Positions 35,053 through 46,240 of a DNA stretch of 64,000 bases are shown here, in pieces; position 1 is the stretch's first letter, and the number at the start of each line of letters is the position of its first letter. The notes under the pieces are model-generated. The model was not told the origin of the DNA and made no database searches. It worked only from the letters and a program-made list of their open reading frames with translations. This stretch comes from Stenogyne calaminthoides (Eukaryota; Streptophyta; Magnoliopsida; Lamiales; Lamiaceae). The stretch lies in contig JBBCBC010000033.1 of the NCBI GenBank assembly GCA_037126765.1, positions 13,840,085-13,904,084 of the forward strand. The letters are read 5' to 3'. The translations under genes and the position numbers were made by a program.

Positions 35053-36861
35053 TGTTTGTCCCGGTGAAAACCCCATGAAATGCGGAAAAATCATGAAATG
35101 CATATAAAAACAGGGGGAAGGAATGGTGATTCTAAATTTTTGTGTTTTAAGTCCATGTGTTGTGTTTTGCTTATAAACGAATGCATATGACAAGATAAGA
35201 ACGTAACGCAATAAATAACACAACAAAGTATAGCGGTTCGGAGACTCAAGCTCCTACATCCACTCTCCCTGTTCCTAGGGAAATTCCTTAAAACTGGACT
35301 TATCACCCTCTCGGGCTCCCTCCAGGATATTTAACGCCTCACTCAAATTGGACTTATCACCCTCTGACTTATCACCCTTCATGGGATCGCCACAAACTAT
35401 AAAAGGCTAACTCAATCTTTGTAGCTTACTCACTTCTTCTACCTTGAGTTTTCTAGCTGACTCACTACAGCTTACTAACTCTTTACAACTCCATACAAAC
35501 TACCTAACAATAGGGTTTGGGTTTGGTTGGTGTCTCCAACTAAGGTGAGATTTTTCCGTACATTTGTTTAGCCTCAATGCTAAGGTTGGGAAAATCTCTC
35601 TAAGCTTAGGATATATCGTGGGTTACTTAGATTGGGTTTAAGAACACTCTTGAATATATTTGTATATCTACAAACTTGTGTTCTATGGTGGGAATGCCTT
35701 GAGTATATGGCTCTTGGCTGTGTAGAATCTTTCCACATTCTCCACACTTAATTTGATGGAAGATCTTGTATTTATAGTGTAGATTTGAATGTTACCGTTG
35801 GAAAGAATCACATTCAAATCCTTACTATTTTGTAAGTTTTGCAGCTTCTTCGGGCTGGTTGTCTTCCTCTCATTGGTCCACGTCACCGAATTCTAATCTA
35901 AGGTATATTCTTGATTTCTTACGAGTCTTCAGGTTTCTCTGAGTCTCAGTGTCTTCAGTGACATACTGAGTCTCCAGTTCTATCTGAGTCTTCATGTTTA
36001 TCTGAGTCTCAGTGTATTGATGACTTATCTTGAGTCTTGATTCTATCGAGTCTTGAGTTTATCTAAGTCTCGGTGTCTTGATGACATCTTGAGTCTTGGT
36101 ACTTCTTGATTCTTGATTACTACTTGTCTTGATTTTCTCGTCTTGATTCTTGAGAAACTTCTTGATCTTGATTTCTTGAAACTTTCGAGTCTTCATTTTG
36201 TTGAAACTTCTTGAATCTTGAGTTTCTTGAAAACTTCTTGAGTCTCGAGTTTCTTGATTCAAAGAACTTCTCTTGGCCGGACCTTGTCGTCGGAGGCATC
36301 TTGACACTTTCGAGGCTTCTTTGGGTTCGGCTCTTACGAATTGATATCGACCCTCATGTCACATTTACTTACTGACCCTCAAGTCACTTGACTCAGGCTA
36401 TCTGATTTCTTCTTGATGATCCGATCAAATTTCCGATCGATCAACACATCTTCAGGTCAACATCTCAGGATAGCATCAGGTCAGTACATCAGGTTAGCAT
36501 ATCAGGTTATCATATCTGATCTCGATCACGTCTGATCTTGATCAGTCTCATCTTCTCATCTTCTGATCTGCAACCTTCTCTTCTGATCTTCTAGTCAGTT
36601 TCTTTCTGATCAGCTTGCTTGGCTTTTCTTCTCTTCTGATTTTGCACAACTCATCATTTAACTCCGGAACTCATCTAACTCATCTGATCTTGATCAGTCT
36701 CGTCTGCAGCCTTGTCTGATCTCGATCATCTACTTCTGATTTTGTGAGTTCCCCTCAACTTGTTCTTTCGTTCCCCCTCAATTTATTATCTGTAAATTAG
36801 CTTGAATAACACAAGTTGATAATGTTTTGGCATAATTCATCAAAACTAAAATATCCCAACA
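35053..36861 (-). repeat. D1 LTR, outer right copy (5' LTR)
   Basis: 1809 bp, TGTTTGTCCC to ATATCCCAACA, followed by the TSD AGATT. TATA box (minus) at 35777-35768. The array near 35310-35400 is degraded. Confidence 0.9.
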
Positions 36862-38300
36862 AGATTAAAGCAATAAAACTCCACCTCGTATTAATGTCGT
36901 GGATGAAATGAATGCATAGATCTTATAACTTATTCCTCGCGATTGCCATCACCTATTATAAATAACTAAATCTACTTAGAAATTATAGAAATAAATCCTT
37001 TAATAAAAAAATAATATAACTCTCACTGATGATCCATAAAAATAAACCAGTCCTGAACTCATGTCTAACATCATTTAGGTAAAATAATAACCTATGTAAA
37101 TTACTTAATAATTTATCCCATGTATGCCTCGAACCTTCATATACCAAGTTTCTAATTAGCCTCGTTAATAAATTTAACCTTACTCACATATATCCTAACT
37201 AAAATTAATAGAACTAATGTATTAATAAGATTTCTGATCCTCTGAACTCAAACTTGTATACCTTCAAAAATAATAACAACAATTAAATCATTTGATAAAT
37301 CTTCAAAACCATGTAGTGACATCTACAGCACATATGCCTCCCATTCTTAACCTTAAATCACGTCACCCTAATTAACTTACATAATTTAAATCATTAGATA
37401 AACATTATCTCATCACTTTGTAATATATCACCCAAATAATCGAAATCAATTGTTTATCCCATAAATAACCTACTGTAAACTGACACCATATTACATTCCT
37501 ATGAATATATATATATATATATATAGGTATGACGAAAGTGAATAGAAAACAGTTTGATCAATAACAAACATAATTAGATCATTATAAGGAGAAGGGGAGG
37601 AAATATTCTATGGCTGCTCAAGAAGAAAATCCCGTGACCTAGTGCGGCAGAAATAAATTGTGGTTGAAATAAATTGTGGTTTGCGTATAAGTGAGAGTAA
37701 TATTTTTAGGGTAGAGCATCATATATATAGATGTATTAAAAGATGGGTTTGGGCTTCAGTTTGAGTTTAAATAAATAAGAATTAGAATTTAAAATCTCAT
37801 TTGTATAGATATATAAAAAAATAGATTTGAACTTGAATGAGATAAAGACTATGGGATTTAAATATTAAAAGAGCTTTTGAATCCATGTCTCAAAATTATA
37901 TAAATTATAATAATTTTGTAAAAGAATAAGTCAATTAAATAATTAAAATATATGTATATAAAGAGGGAAGATGAGTAATTTTTTTGCCGAAAAATAAATG
38001 GAATTTAGAGTCACTTAAAGTCACTCATTGACCATATTAATTTGGACGTTTCAAACTTGAAAGATTAAAATCAAAACTTAATTTTATGATAATTGAAAGT
38101 TAATGGTTCTAAAAGAAACGTCTAAAAATTAATACTCATATTAAATTCAGAAATGTAACCGAAAAGAGATATTTAGGGGAAAAACTTATGGACTACAAAT
38201 TAATCTCTATCTAAATTGATTAGGAATTCTAATGTAACGAAAAAAATAAAATAAACATTATATATATATATATATATATTAAAAATTTGCGGATATTACA
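36862..38300. repeat. Solo gypsy-type LTR H, second part
   Basis: It resumes after AGATT and ends GCGGATATTACA at 38300, followed by the TSD AAAGG (38301-38305). Both parts sum to about 2.19 kb. It is AT-rich with no coding sequence. Confidence 0.88.
37505..37525. repeat. AT microsatellite
   Basis: About ten AT dinucleotides inside LTR H; a second tract of similar length is at 38259-38279. Confidence 0.9.
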
Positions 38301-38305
38301 AAAGG

Positions 38306-39017
38306 CCCCTCAAATAGCCCAATATAAGTCCAATTAATGAAAATGAGAAAAAATATTATTGCCTAATTTGTTCCTATTTTTTCAAAAATTATGGGAAAAA
38401 GAAGAGGAAAGATTTTCTTGATTTTTTGGAAAGAGATAAGTATTCTTGGAATACAAGATTATCCCATAAATTCAAGAAATCAAATCTTGATTCTTGTCTC
38501 CTTGTTTTTTTCGAAAATTACTATAAGAAAGGGAAGAAAATATATTTTGTGATTTATATGGAAAATATAATATATGAGATATCCCCATTTAGGGCACAAT
38601 TTTCGTCCCCCTTAGTCTTTTAAATAGGGGATTAATTTTGCACCCCCAATACAATTCCAATCTTGAAAAAATTGGAAATCCACAAAGGTGGTGCAATAAT
38701 TTTATTTTCTCTTTTATTAAAATCGTTCGTGAGAATCCTTCCACCGGATTATGTACGTGGGCATGAGACATATTTGAGAAGGCATTTTGGGTTGATCCAT
38801 CGTCTCAACGTTTGTCACTTCAAGAGGTATGTAATTTAGTAACTCCTAGATTTCGCATGCTTAGGATTTACGTGGATTACGTGTACGCATGTTGTTGTTT
38901 ATTTAATTATTATGTTGAATTAATTTAAGATTGATTCATGTTAGTAATTAATTGATTAATTTAAATATGTATTTAAATACACCTCGAATAGATCCGGACA
39001 CACCATATTTCCCAACA
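38306..39017 (+). repeat. 3' LTR of element C, second part
   Basis: It resumes after the AAAGG duplicate and ends CATATTTCCCAACA at 39017, the inverted complement of the LTR start TGTTGGG. Total LTR length without the insertion is about 1.64 kb. Confidence 0.8.
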
Positions 39018-39862
39018 CCAACCACGTGGGCAGCAAAATCGTTGTAGTTTGATATTTCATTAACTAATATCAACATGCACTCTCCCATGTGCGAAACACT
39101 GAGAATTATATCGATAGACATTGATTAGTGTCAAAGATAATGAGATATAAGCATATGAACCAAAAAGAACACAGAAAAATCACCAAATGGTATGATGAAG
39201 ATCAAAACCCAGAAGGGGAAAAGGACTATTCTGAATCACAATTTCATATGTTCGAGGAGGAATTGGTTTGAAATCTGAAACCCACTCTTGAAAAATTTTA
39301 CCGAAAATTGTGTATTTCTTTGGGATTTCTGAAACCCACCTAAACTTATATGTAATGAAAATTAAAAATTTGAATTCACATATGAAATCGAGGTTGTACT
39401 ATACCTGCTCCTCTCTCTTATGGGACGTCCGCCTTTCCACCGTCTCATCTGAAGGAAGGGAACCAATGCAGCAGCAGCTGCTTTGAGATATATAATTCGA
39501 TTAATAAATTAATATATCAACTAATTGTTTGCTTTATGGAAGCTAAGGGTAGCAAGGGGATTTCATGTCCCATTTTGAACCTTGAGTAATAGGGAATTTT
39601 GATTGAACCTACTAATAATTAAGTTGAGTATTTTGAACCCAAGAGTAATCTTCCCTATACGAACCTGGGCATATCATTATTCTGTGGAAATAAAAAATAA
39701 AAACAATAACAAAAACATTCTTCTTATTTACTATTGGCAACGGTAACAATAACTAAACCAAGAAAAAATATGTTAAAGTAATAAACAAACTAAGAAAAAA
39801 TATAAAGTTGCAAAATTTGGACCCACTAGTCATTACTTTTAATTAACATCTAAACTCTTAAA
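39018..39862. other. Low-complexity AT-rich genomic stretch, no gene seen
   Basis: It follows the end of element C. I find no ORF of note, no repeat end and no RNA gene. It may be the oldest host sequence in the window. Confidence 0.4.
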
Positions 39863-40083
39863 TTCATATTAGTAGGTTTTTTTTTTTTTTTTTTTTTTTA
39901 ATCGGGCAAAGTTAGTTGTTATTAGTTAGTACACCAAGCACCCAAATAGTCTACGAAATCGTCAATCCACCTTATAACTCCCATAACTCCAATTCGTTCC
40001 CAAATGGAATCAGACCTGGTCACCAACTCAAATGAGGAGCCCAGTGGTCCAGGTGGGTTAAGTCACCAGGTTCATATTAGTAG
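39863..40083 (-). mobile_element. tRNA-related SINE with 13-bp target duplication
   Basis: TTCATATTAGTAG stands at 39863-39875 and again at 40071-40083. Between them, on the minus strand, a body of about 170 bp starts CCTGGTGACTTAACCCACC at 40070 and ends in a run of 23 A (39899-39877 as T on the plus strand). A B-box-like word (GGTCTGATTCC) lies about 50 bases from the start. Long direct repeat, poly(A) tail and size all fit a SINE moved by LINE machinery; the promoter boxes are weaker evidence. Confidence 0.85.
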
Positions 40084-40384
40084 ATTATTACCACCTCTTT
40101 AGAATCACCTGTGTATATAATTTGAAGAACGTCAGGTAGTAAATAAACTCATTATAATAAATATGCTCACACAATAATTGTTACATTTTTACCTCCCTAA
40201 ATTAGCAACAACACATGAGTTAATTAAAAATAGAAAAGTTTTACATAATTTTTATTCACCATTTATTTTCTTTTAATCTATTTATTAAACTTGTTCTATT
40301 ATACAATTTCTTTAACAATATTAACTATTTGTTCTATATTATTAACAAGATCAACTACAGAAAGCATAAGTAGTAAATAGACCC

Positions 40385-40680
40385 ACTACTCATCATGGTC
40401 TTGTGGGTAGTCCAGATTGCTTTAGGTCTCAAGATCGAGACCCCTTTCTTTCGCAATTTTCATTTTGCACAATGCTCCTTCTCTTCACTCAATTCATCGA
40501 TTTTTTGAACATATTTATTCGACCATCTATTCTAATGCACCTTCTTTTTCTATCGTAATTTTCATTTTGCACAATGATCCTTCTCTTCACTCAATTCATC
40601 GATTTTTTGAACATATTTATTCGCCCATCTATTCTAATGCACCTTCTTTTTCTAATTTTTCTTTCTCCTCTATAAGGTTT
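40385..40680 (+). repeat. tRNA-like segment followed by a 102-bp tandem duplication
   Basis: Two copies of a 102-bp unit (from about 40455 and 40557) differ at two sites: GCTCC/GATCC and GACCAT/GCCCAT. Just upstream, GGTCTTGTGGGTAGT and GGTCTCAAGATCGAGACC resemble Pol III A and B boxes, so this may be a second SINE with a duplicated body. I found no target duplication. Confidence 0.5.
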
Positions 40681-40946
40681 TATTAGTTGTCAAAAAATAT
40701 TCTTATGCATGTTATATCTTGTTCATTAGATGAACAAAATTTGAACGCCTCAGAATAGGATCATGTTTATTCTAATAAGATACATTTTAGATCTCTTATT
40801 TATAAATTTTCACTTGATTATTTTATTATTTGTTGTTTTGATTTCTACTTTATCTAGGTAATTGTTAATAAATAATTGGAAATTTGAGATGTTGCTCATC
40901 GAAAATATCGATTTAGACATGAAAAACATAAGAAAAAAAAAACCTA

Positions 40947-41090
40947 TGTTGGTCCCAAGTACGAGTCTCACACGTGTATGGGGGGGGAGGAATACAAGTG
41001 TATAGTATTTTTCAACTTTTCAAAAAAATGTTGATCAGCGAGTCAGCCCTTCCCGAGTTCAGTCCTGAGAAGCACAAATTACCCTGAGTA
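40947..41090 (-). repeat. Truncated 3' LTR of A-family element F1
   Basis: It starts TGTTGGTCCCAAG with the same first 140 bases as the LTRs at 7401 and 48240 (CACGTGTATGGGG follows). It then jumps at about 41090 straight into the region just downstream of the aORF. About 1.4-1.9 kb, including most of the LTR and the PPT, is missing. Confidence 0.82.
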
Positions 41091-41166
41091 GAGTTTCATT
41101 GATAGTCACGAACATAAGTACAGGATACAAAATTTATCCTACTCTACTGTACAACAGTACATAACT

Positions 41167-44100
41167 TCACTCCTCTTCAGACTCAATCTCATCGGATAGA
41201 GGATCTAGTTTGAACATTCCATAATGTCTCTTCTTCAGCTCTTCTATTTCCTGAATGATCCTTGCATCATTCCCTGTCAATCCAAGATATTCAGGTTGAT
41301 CCACAAAGTCTGCATAGATGAAGTCATAGTTGATCACCCCATTCCTGAATTTGGGTGGTGGATACTTCATTTGTCCTGGAGCCTTCAACTGATAACCCAA
41401 GGTGTCAAACAAATTGAACCACTTTTGACACACCACAGTAAATTTCCTCAGATATGCAATGAATGCATCATCTCTGTCAGAGATAGAATGAGGCCAAGCT
41501 TGTAAGATGTCATAGTTGAACACAAACTCCCTCTTGGCTTGTTCCCACTTATCATTCATCTCAATTGGCATCCACTTGTCAGTATGAGGCCATTGCCTCT
41601 TCCTTAGTTTGGTGTCTCTCCTCCTCAGAACAAATCTCTGGAATCCTCCTATAATCTTCTTTGCGTCTTCTCTTGCTTCTTCCTTCTTTCAGCTTCAATC
41701 ATCTTGATAGAATTGTGCCAATCCCAGTTGATTCTCTTCGAAGCAACATCATATTCTCCAAAGCATTCCTTAAACAGATCATCAGCTTCAGACTCTTCAC
41801 TTCTTTGTGTTTCAGTTTCAATAATGTCTGCTTCAGAAAACTCTTCTGACAATTTTCTCCTGATTGGCTTCTCAGCTTGTTTCTTCCTCTGAATAGGCTT
41901 TTGAACAAAAGCAGTAGATGATTTTGGAGGGTTCAGAACACCATAAGCTTCTCCCATTTTGCTAGATTCTTGTGCTCTCTGCCTTTTGGTTCGCTATTCC
42001 AATACTTCCCTGGCAGCTTCAAGATGGATTACAACTTCAGGTTCCTTCATTTTTCCTCCTCTGTGAATAATAACTTCTGCTTCAGGTTGTTTTCCTTCTA
42101 ATACGGGCAAGGGAACAAGTCTATCATAACTTTCCCCTTTTTTGGCATCATAATTCTCAAGTATCTCAGAGAGAGTTCTGTTCAAATGCATTTGCTCCCT
42201 TCCTACAGACTGAAGTTCAGCAGCGATGAGGAAATTTTCATCCTGCATCCTTTGAAGTACATTCATCCCAGTTGATGTGTCTTCAGCAAGACCACCATAG
42301 GTTGTGCGTATTTTGTTCATGAGTGAAGTACTCATCTCCTCTACAACAGCTTTGATTAGCTCATCAGCCCTAGCTTTCATCATATCCTCCAACATTTTTG
42401 ATCTCTACTCAAATTTCTTCTCCATTTCTCCCAACACATCTCTAGATATATCTCCCAATATAGTATCTATCATAGCAAATTTATTATTAATAGAAGTAGA
42501 TAATAAAGTTACCTGATCAGATGTCACCATAGATGTGCTTAGCAAATCAACTGTTTTGCTCTGAGAGGTTTGAGCATCAGCAAGCTTTAACACTTGGTCC
42601 ACCAGAGGCTCAATTTTTGAAATTTGAGCAACAAGCGGCTCAAGCTTGGTAAGTTTATCCAATATAGAAGTAAGATCAACAGTTGGTTGTGGAGGAGTTG
42701 GAATTTCAGCATCAGTTTGAACTCCAGCATCTGCAATCTCAATCAGTGTTGCTGCAGGCTCTTGCTGGTAATGAACTATTTCTCCAAACGTGATCATTTG
42801 TAGTTTTGGAACATCCTGAGTTTGTTCCCCCTGAATGGTTGCATCAACACTAAACTCAGCAACCTTTGTGCTCCCTTCAGGTATATTTTCAGCATCCTTC
42901 TCCTGAGAAGGTTCTTGATCATCTTTGTCTGTCCTGTCCACTCACTTCCCTTTCAGGTTGAGTGACACTCTTTCTTTCAGCAATCTTTTTCTAAACTAAG
43001 GCATCAAATTCAGATTGTTTGATCCTAAGTCTTCTTTTCCCTAGACCGGAAAAGGCATCAAGTTCAGCAACCTCTTCTGCCCAGAAGTCTTCCCCTCTAA
43101 AATTGTCAATTTTCAGCATCATGGCAAAGGATTGATTGACAATCAACATTGCAGTCTTCAACCTGAAAAACATATTCTAAAGATCAGAATAGTCTGCAAG
43201 TTTAGGATATTTGTCCAAGACAAATCTTTCTGCTTTCTGTCTCCACTTCCTCTCTTCAGCTTCACCTTTCCCGAGTTCAGGAACAGATGCCTCCTCTTCA
43301 GAGCTGGAATGAGCCTCTGAAGGTATGGAAAAATTTTTACCTCTGAGGGTTGTCTGGGTGGGATGGTTATTTGGCTTTCCTCAGCAGGTTTTTGAGAACT
43401 TGTGAAGATTTCTCTGGTTATCCTGTTAGTACCAATACTGGTACCGAGTACCTCACTAAAGACATCCTCTTCATCACCTCGTCCTTCAGGTAGAATTTCT
43501 TCCTGAGTGGTTTCTTGTTCAGTGGCTTGAGAAACCGCTTTGACAAGAGTATCAAGTGGAGATTTTTCTCCTGAATCCAGCTCACGAATAGTTATGAGCC
43601 TTTTCTTCATATGTTTCTGTTGTCTTGAGCCTTCTTCTTATCTTCAACTTCTCTCTTCACCTTCAACAACTCAAGGGATTTCTTCATTTTCTCTGACTCT
43701 TCAGGATGTTTTTCCAAACCTTTCCTGACTTTCCTTTTGGCCACCTCTGCAATAACTACATTATCCTAATTGGACTCAGATTCTTCCGGTTCCTCTGGTT
43801 CCTCCTGAGCCATAGAACCCCAACTCCCTGAAGTAACCGATTTTCTCTTCTGAGACTTAGGTTTCCGGAACATGATTTTATTCCGAGAAAACTCAACTCC
43901 AGACATCAAAAATAAATTTTCCCTGGGTCAAGTTTCAAGAAGAAAACCAATCTTTGTACTGAAAAGTACTTTCCCATTCTTCGTGAAAGCCCCTTTTGCA
44001 TATTTCAGTTTTTGTTTTGATGCAAAATGCAATCTGCCAGAAATTTCAACCAGTTGAAATCAACCGATGGAGAGTCTTCAATTGAAACCATGAGCCTCAA

Positions 44101-44241
44101 CTTGTTCCGGCTCACTTGCTCTAAGCTCCCAGACGTGCTCATCTAGCACTTGGCTACAATATCGATTAAGACTCTGTATTTGGGCTTCAGACAACGTTTA
44201 TGCAGAGCCCCTTGTTCTTTGCCAGACATATACAATGCTGG
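41167..44241 (-). pseudogene. aORF of F1 (A family), interrupted by element E
   Basis: Coding pieces run from 44241 leftwards. ALYMSGKEQ and LKPKYRVLIDIV match the A aORF near 430-350. Then follow a Lys/Glu-rich segment (43610-43158), a coiled-coil part (42941-42405), LNVLQRMQDENFLIAAEL type text (MNVLQRMQDEN, 42395-41994) with IIHRGGKMKEPEVVIH, a basic KKQAEKPIRRK patch, and the C-terminal domain with DKWEQAKREF and KPPP/YPPPKF (41571-41167). The frame is mostly constant, with stops. At 44241 the aORF is cut by the LTR of E. Confidence 0.8.
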
Positions 44242-45850
44242 TGTTAGTGTTAGTGTCCTAGAGACAATCCATTGTAAGGACATAATGCTCAGATAATATT
44301 CAGTATTGATTTAATATTATTATTTATTTAATATTAAATATATGGCATTGCACTTATTAGAATATTATATTTGATTGTTTGCATTTGTTCTTATCTTTGT
44401 TCCCTTGAATCACTGCTAACATTGAGTGTGTGAGAACACAAATGACCTAAGCATGATTCTCAAATGGCCCCAATCGAGGATCATCAAGAATGGGATGTTG
44501 ATTATACAATGGAGATTTGTGTGCGATCTCCATCATACTCTTTAAGAGTGTAGTAAGATCTCAGTTGCTACGAAATACTAGGTATCTCATGATGGATGCA
44601 CAAATACTTTAGAGGGTATTGGAATACCCATCCGAGAAATCGTTTGATGTAGTTCCACTATATGTGTCCACGGGTGTCTTGGTTAATGGGAGCGATGCGA
44701 TACTCCTTTGACTTGAGGTCAATACGCACGACATGTGTGGACTGATGAACTTTGACCATCACTGACGCTTGCAACCTTTCATGGGTAGATATGGCTTGGA
44801 TTGGGTTCACCACGAAGTGCATGTTCGTGGTAGTTGAGCCAAGAAAAGGATTCATTACTCAAAGTGGATACAGAGAGAATACTCATATTCTCATCATAAT
44901 TGGATCAAAGTCATTGGCCAATGCACGTCAACTTGAACTTTGTGGCCAAGTGTGACATAAGGGATCAATTAGTGATTAGAGATAAATTAATTAAGTTATT
45001 TGAATAGACACTTCATCATGTTCAAGACTTAATCGAGTATTCGCGAATGAAAGGAGGAAATCATAATATCCCATGTTTCAGTTACAGGTAGTTGCACATT
45101 TTCTCGCAACGTACCTCAAATATTGAGAATGTCTGATTTATTGTCTAGAGTTCAATTAAGACTGTTAGTTTGACTAATCGATGTATATATGACGGCTTAT
45201 GGGTCACACAACAAGTAATGGTTGTTTACTAATTATAGTTGGTTGATTAAATGTTAAATTAAATTTAATATTTAATTTATGGAGAAGTAATTAATAATAG
45301 ATTAATTTGGAATTAATTATTATTAATGTTTAATTAAATTTGATTTAATTAAATAAGAATTCTCAATAATAATATTTGGAATATTATTTTAGGATTTAAT
45401 ATATATGGAAATAAATCGTAGAGATTTGTCATATATGGAATTTAAATCAGTAGAGATTCTATATGTGGGAAATAAATTTGAGAGATTTATTTAAATAAAG
45501 ATTAGAGATTTTATTTCCAAATCAGGTTAGTTTGAGATTTAAGTTAGACCTCTCCTATATATATGAGCTCTTGGAAATTCATAATACGTGAGTTCATATT
45601 TTCTCCATAAAATCTCTAAGTTATAATTTTCCTAGCAAATTCATCTCGGGGATTCAACGCTGACGGATCTGTGCGGATTAGTAAACGGATGTTACGTGAA
45701 TACCATAGTTGAGGAATCCGTGTACGAATTGCTGTAAGAATTCTGCTTACGTTTACTCGTATTTAATTATGCAATTAACTGTTTGTTGTTGGTGAACTTT
45801 AATTTCCGCTACGCATGTATTACGTGTTTACGTGTCTCTAATTTCCAACA
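44242..45850 (+). repeat. LTR of element E, first copy
   Basis: TGTTAGTGTTAGTGTCC to ATTTCCAACA, 1609 bp, followed by a PBS, so it is a 5' LTR. TATA-like CTATATATATG at 45555-45565. It aligns with 52507-54055 and, inverted, with 60463-62008. Confidence 0.9.
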
Positions 45851-45851
45851 G

Positions 45852-45863
45852 TGGTATCAGAAC
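45852..45863 (+). other. Primer-binding site of E1
   Basis: TGGTATCAGAAC, one base after the LTR; the initiator tRNA-Met type with G-to-A at position 11. Confidence 0.88.
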
Positions 45864-46240
45864 TTCAGGCTCTTGATTTAATTGTATAATGGATTTGTTT
45901 TAAATTTAAAAAAAATTAAAAACATGATGTACGGCTGTTTTTTTAGACAAAAATCACACCCCTTTGTTTTGGTCTTGTCATATATATCATCTTCCTCTTC
46001 CTCATAGGGGATGAGGGTTTTTGGGAAAAACCCCTCCGCCGTTTTTCATCTGCACCTCGACCCACACCCGCATCGCCTGGCGGTGAGAGCGTACCCGACA
46101 CCGCTTGAGTCTGCAGTTTCACCCCGCGACTCGCAGCTTTCGCGCTAGCCCGACTCGCCGTGCGCGATGGCGAGGATTTACGCTTTTTACGGAAGCAATT
46201 AAGACCAATTAAAAGTTCTACAATCTGTTCAGTCAACCAG
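45864..46240 (+). other. Leader of E1
   Basis: GC-rich untranslated region. It matches the leader of E2 (60449-60294 and 58176-57780, minus strand) in layout: CAGGCTCTTGATT, a CACCCCTTTGTTTTG-like stretch, and an A/C-rich block with a perfect hairpin (GGGTTTTT, loop GGG, AAAAACCC at 46015-46033). An ORF on the opposite strand (46236-45943) has no support. Confidence 0.6.

Larger units (their letters stand above)
26840..36861 (-). mobile_element. Element D1: non-autonomous LTR element with 135-bp internal domains, tandem form
   Basis: It is bounded by TGTTTGTCCC at 26840 and ATATCCCAACA at 36861, with the 5-bp duplicate AGATT at 26835-26839 and 36862-36866. After removal of the nested D2 it is three LTRs of about 1.75-1.82 kb separated by two internal domains of 135 bp each. 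The internal domains hold a tRNA-Met PBS and a PPT and no coding capacity. The orientation is minus, from PBS and PPT order. The LTR centre resembles the element A LTR (shared GGAGACTCAAGCTCCTAC), so A/B type elements may have supplied the enzymes. The three-LTR form is a product of unequal recombination or of transposition as a tandem. Confidence 0.88.
24451..39017 (+). mobile_element. Element C: Tork-like copia remnant, split by later insertions
   Basis: Only the RNase H end, PPT and 3' LTR remain in this window. The upstream pol is cut by B. The 3' LTR is divided at 26085/38306 by the solo LTR H and everything nested in it. C is older than B, H, D1 and D2. Confidence 0.85.

Noticed and set aside
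38589..38771. ORFs at 38426-38771 in the C LTR
   Set aside because: AT-rich LTR sequence, short, no motif.
45943..46236. Minus-strand ORF of 97 codons
   Set aside because: Falls in the E1 leader; low-complexity Arg/Ser/Ala content and no homologue in E2's leader.
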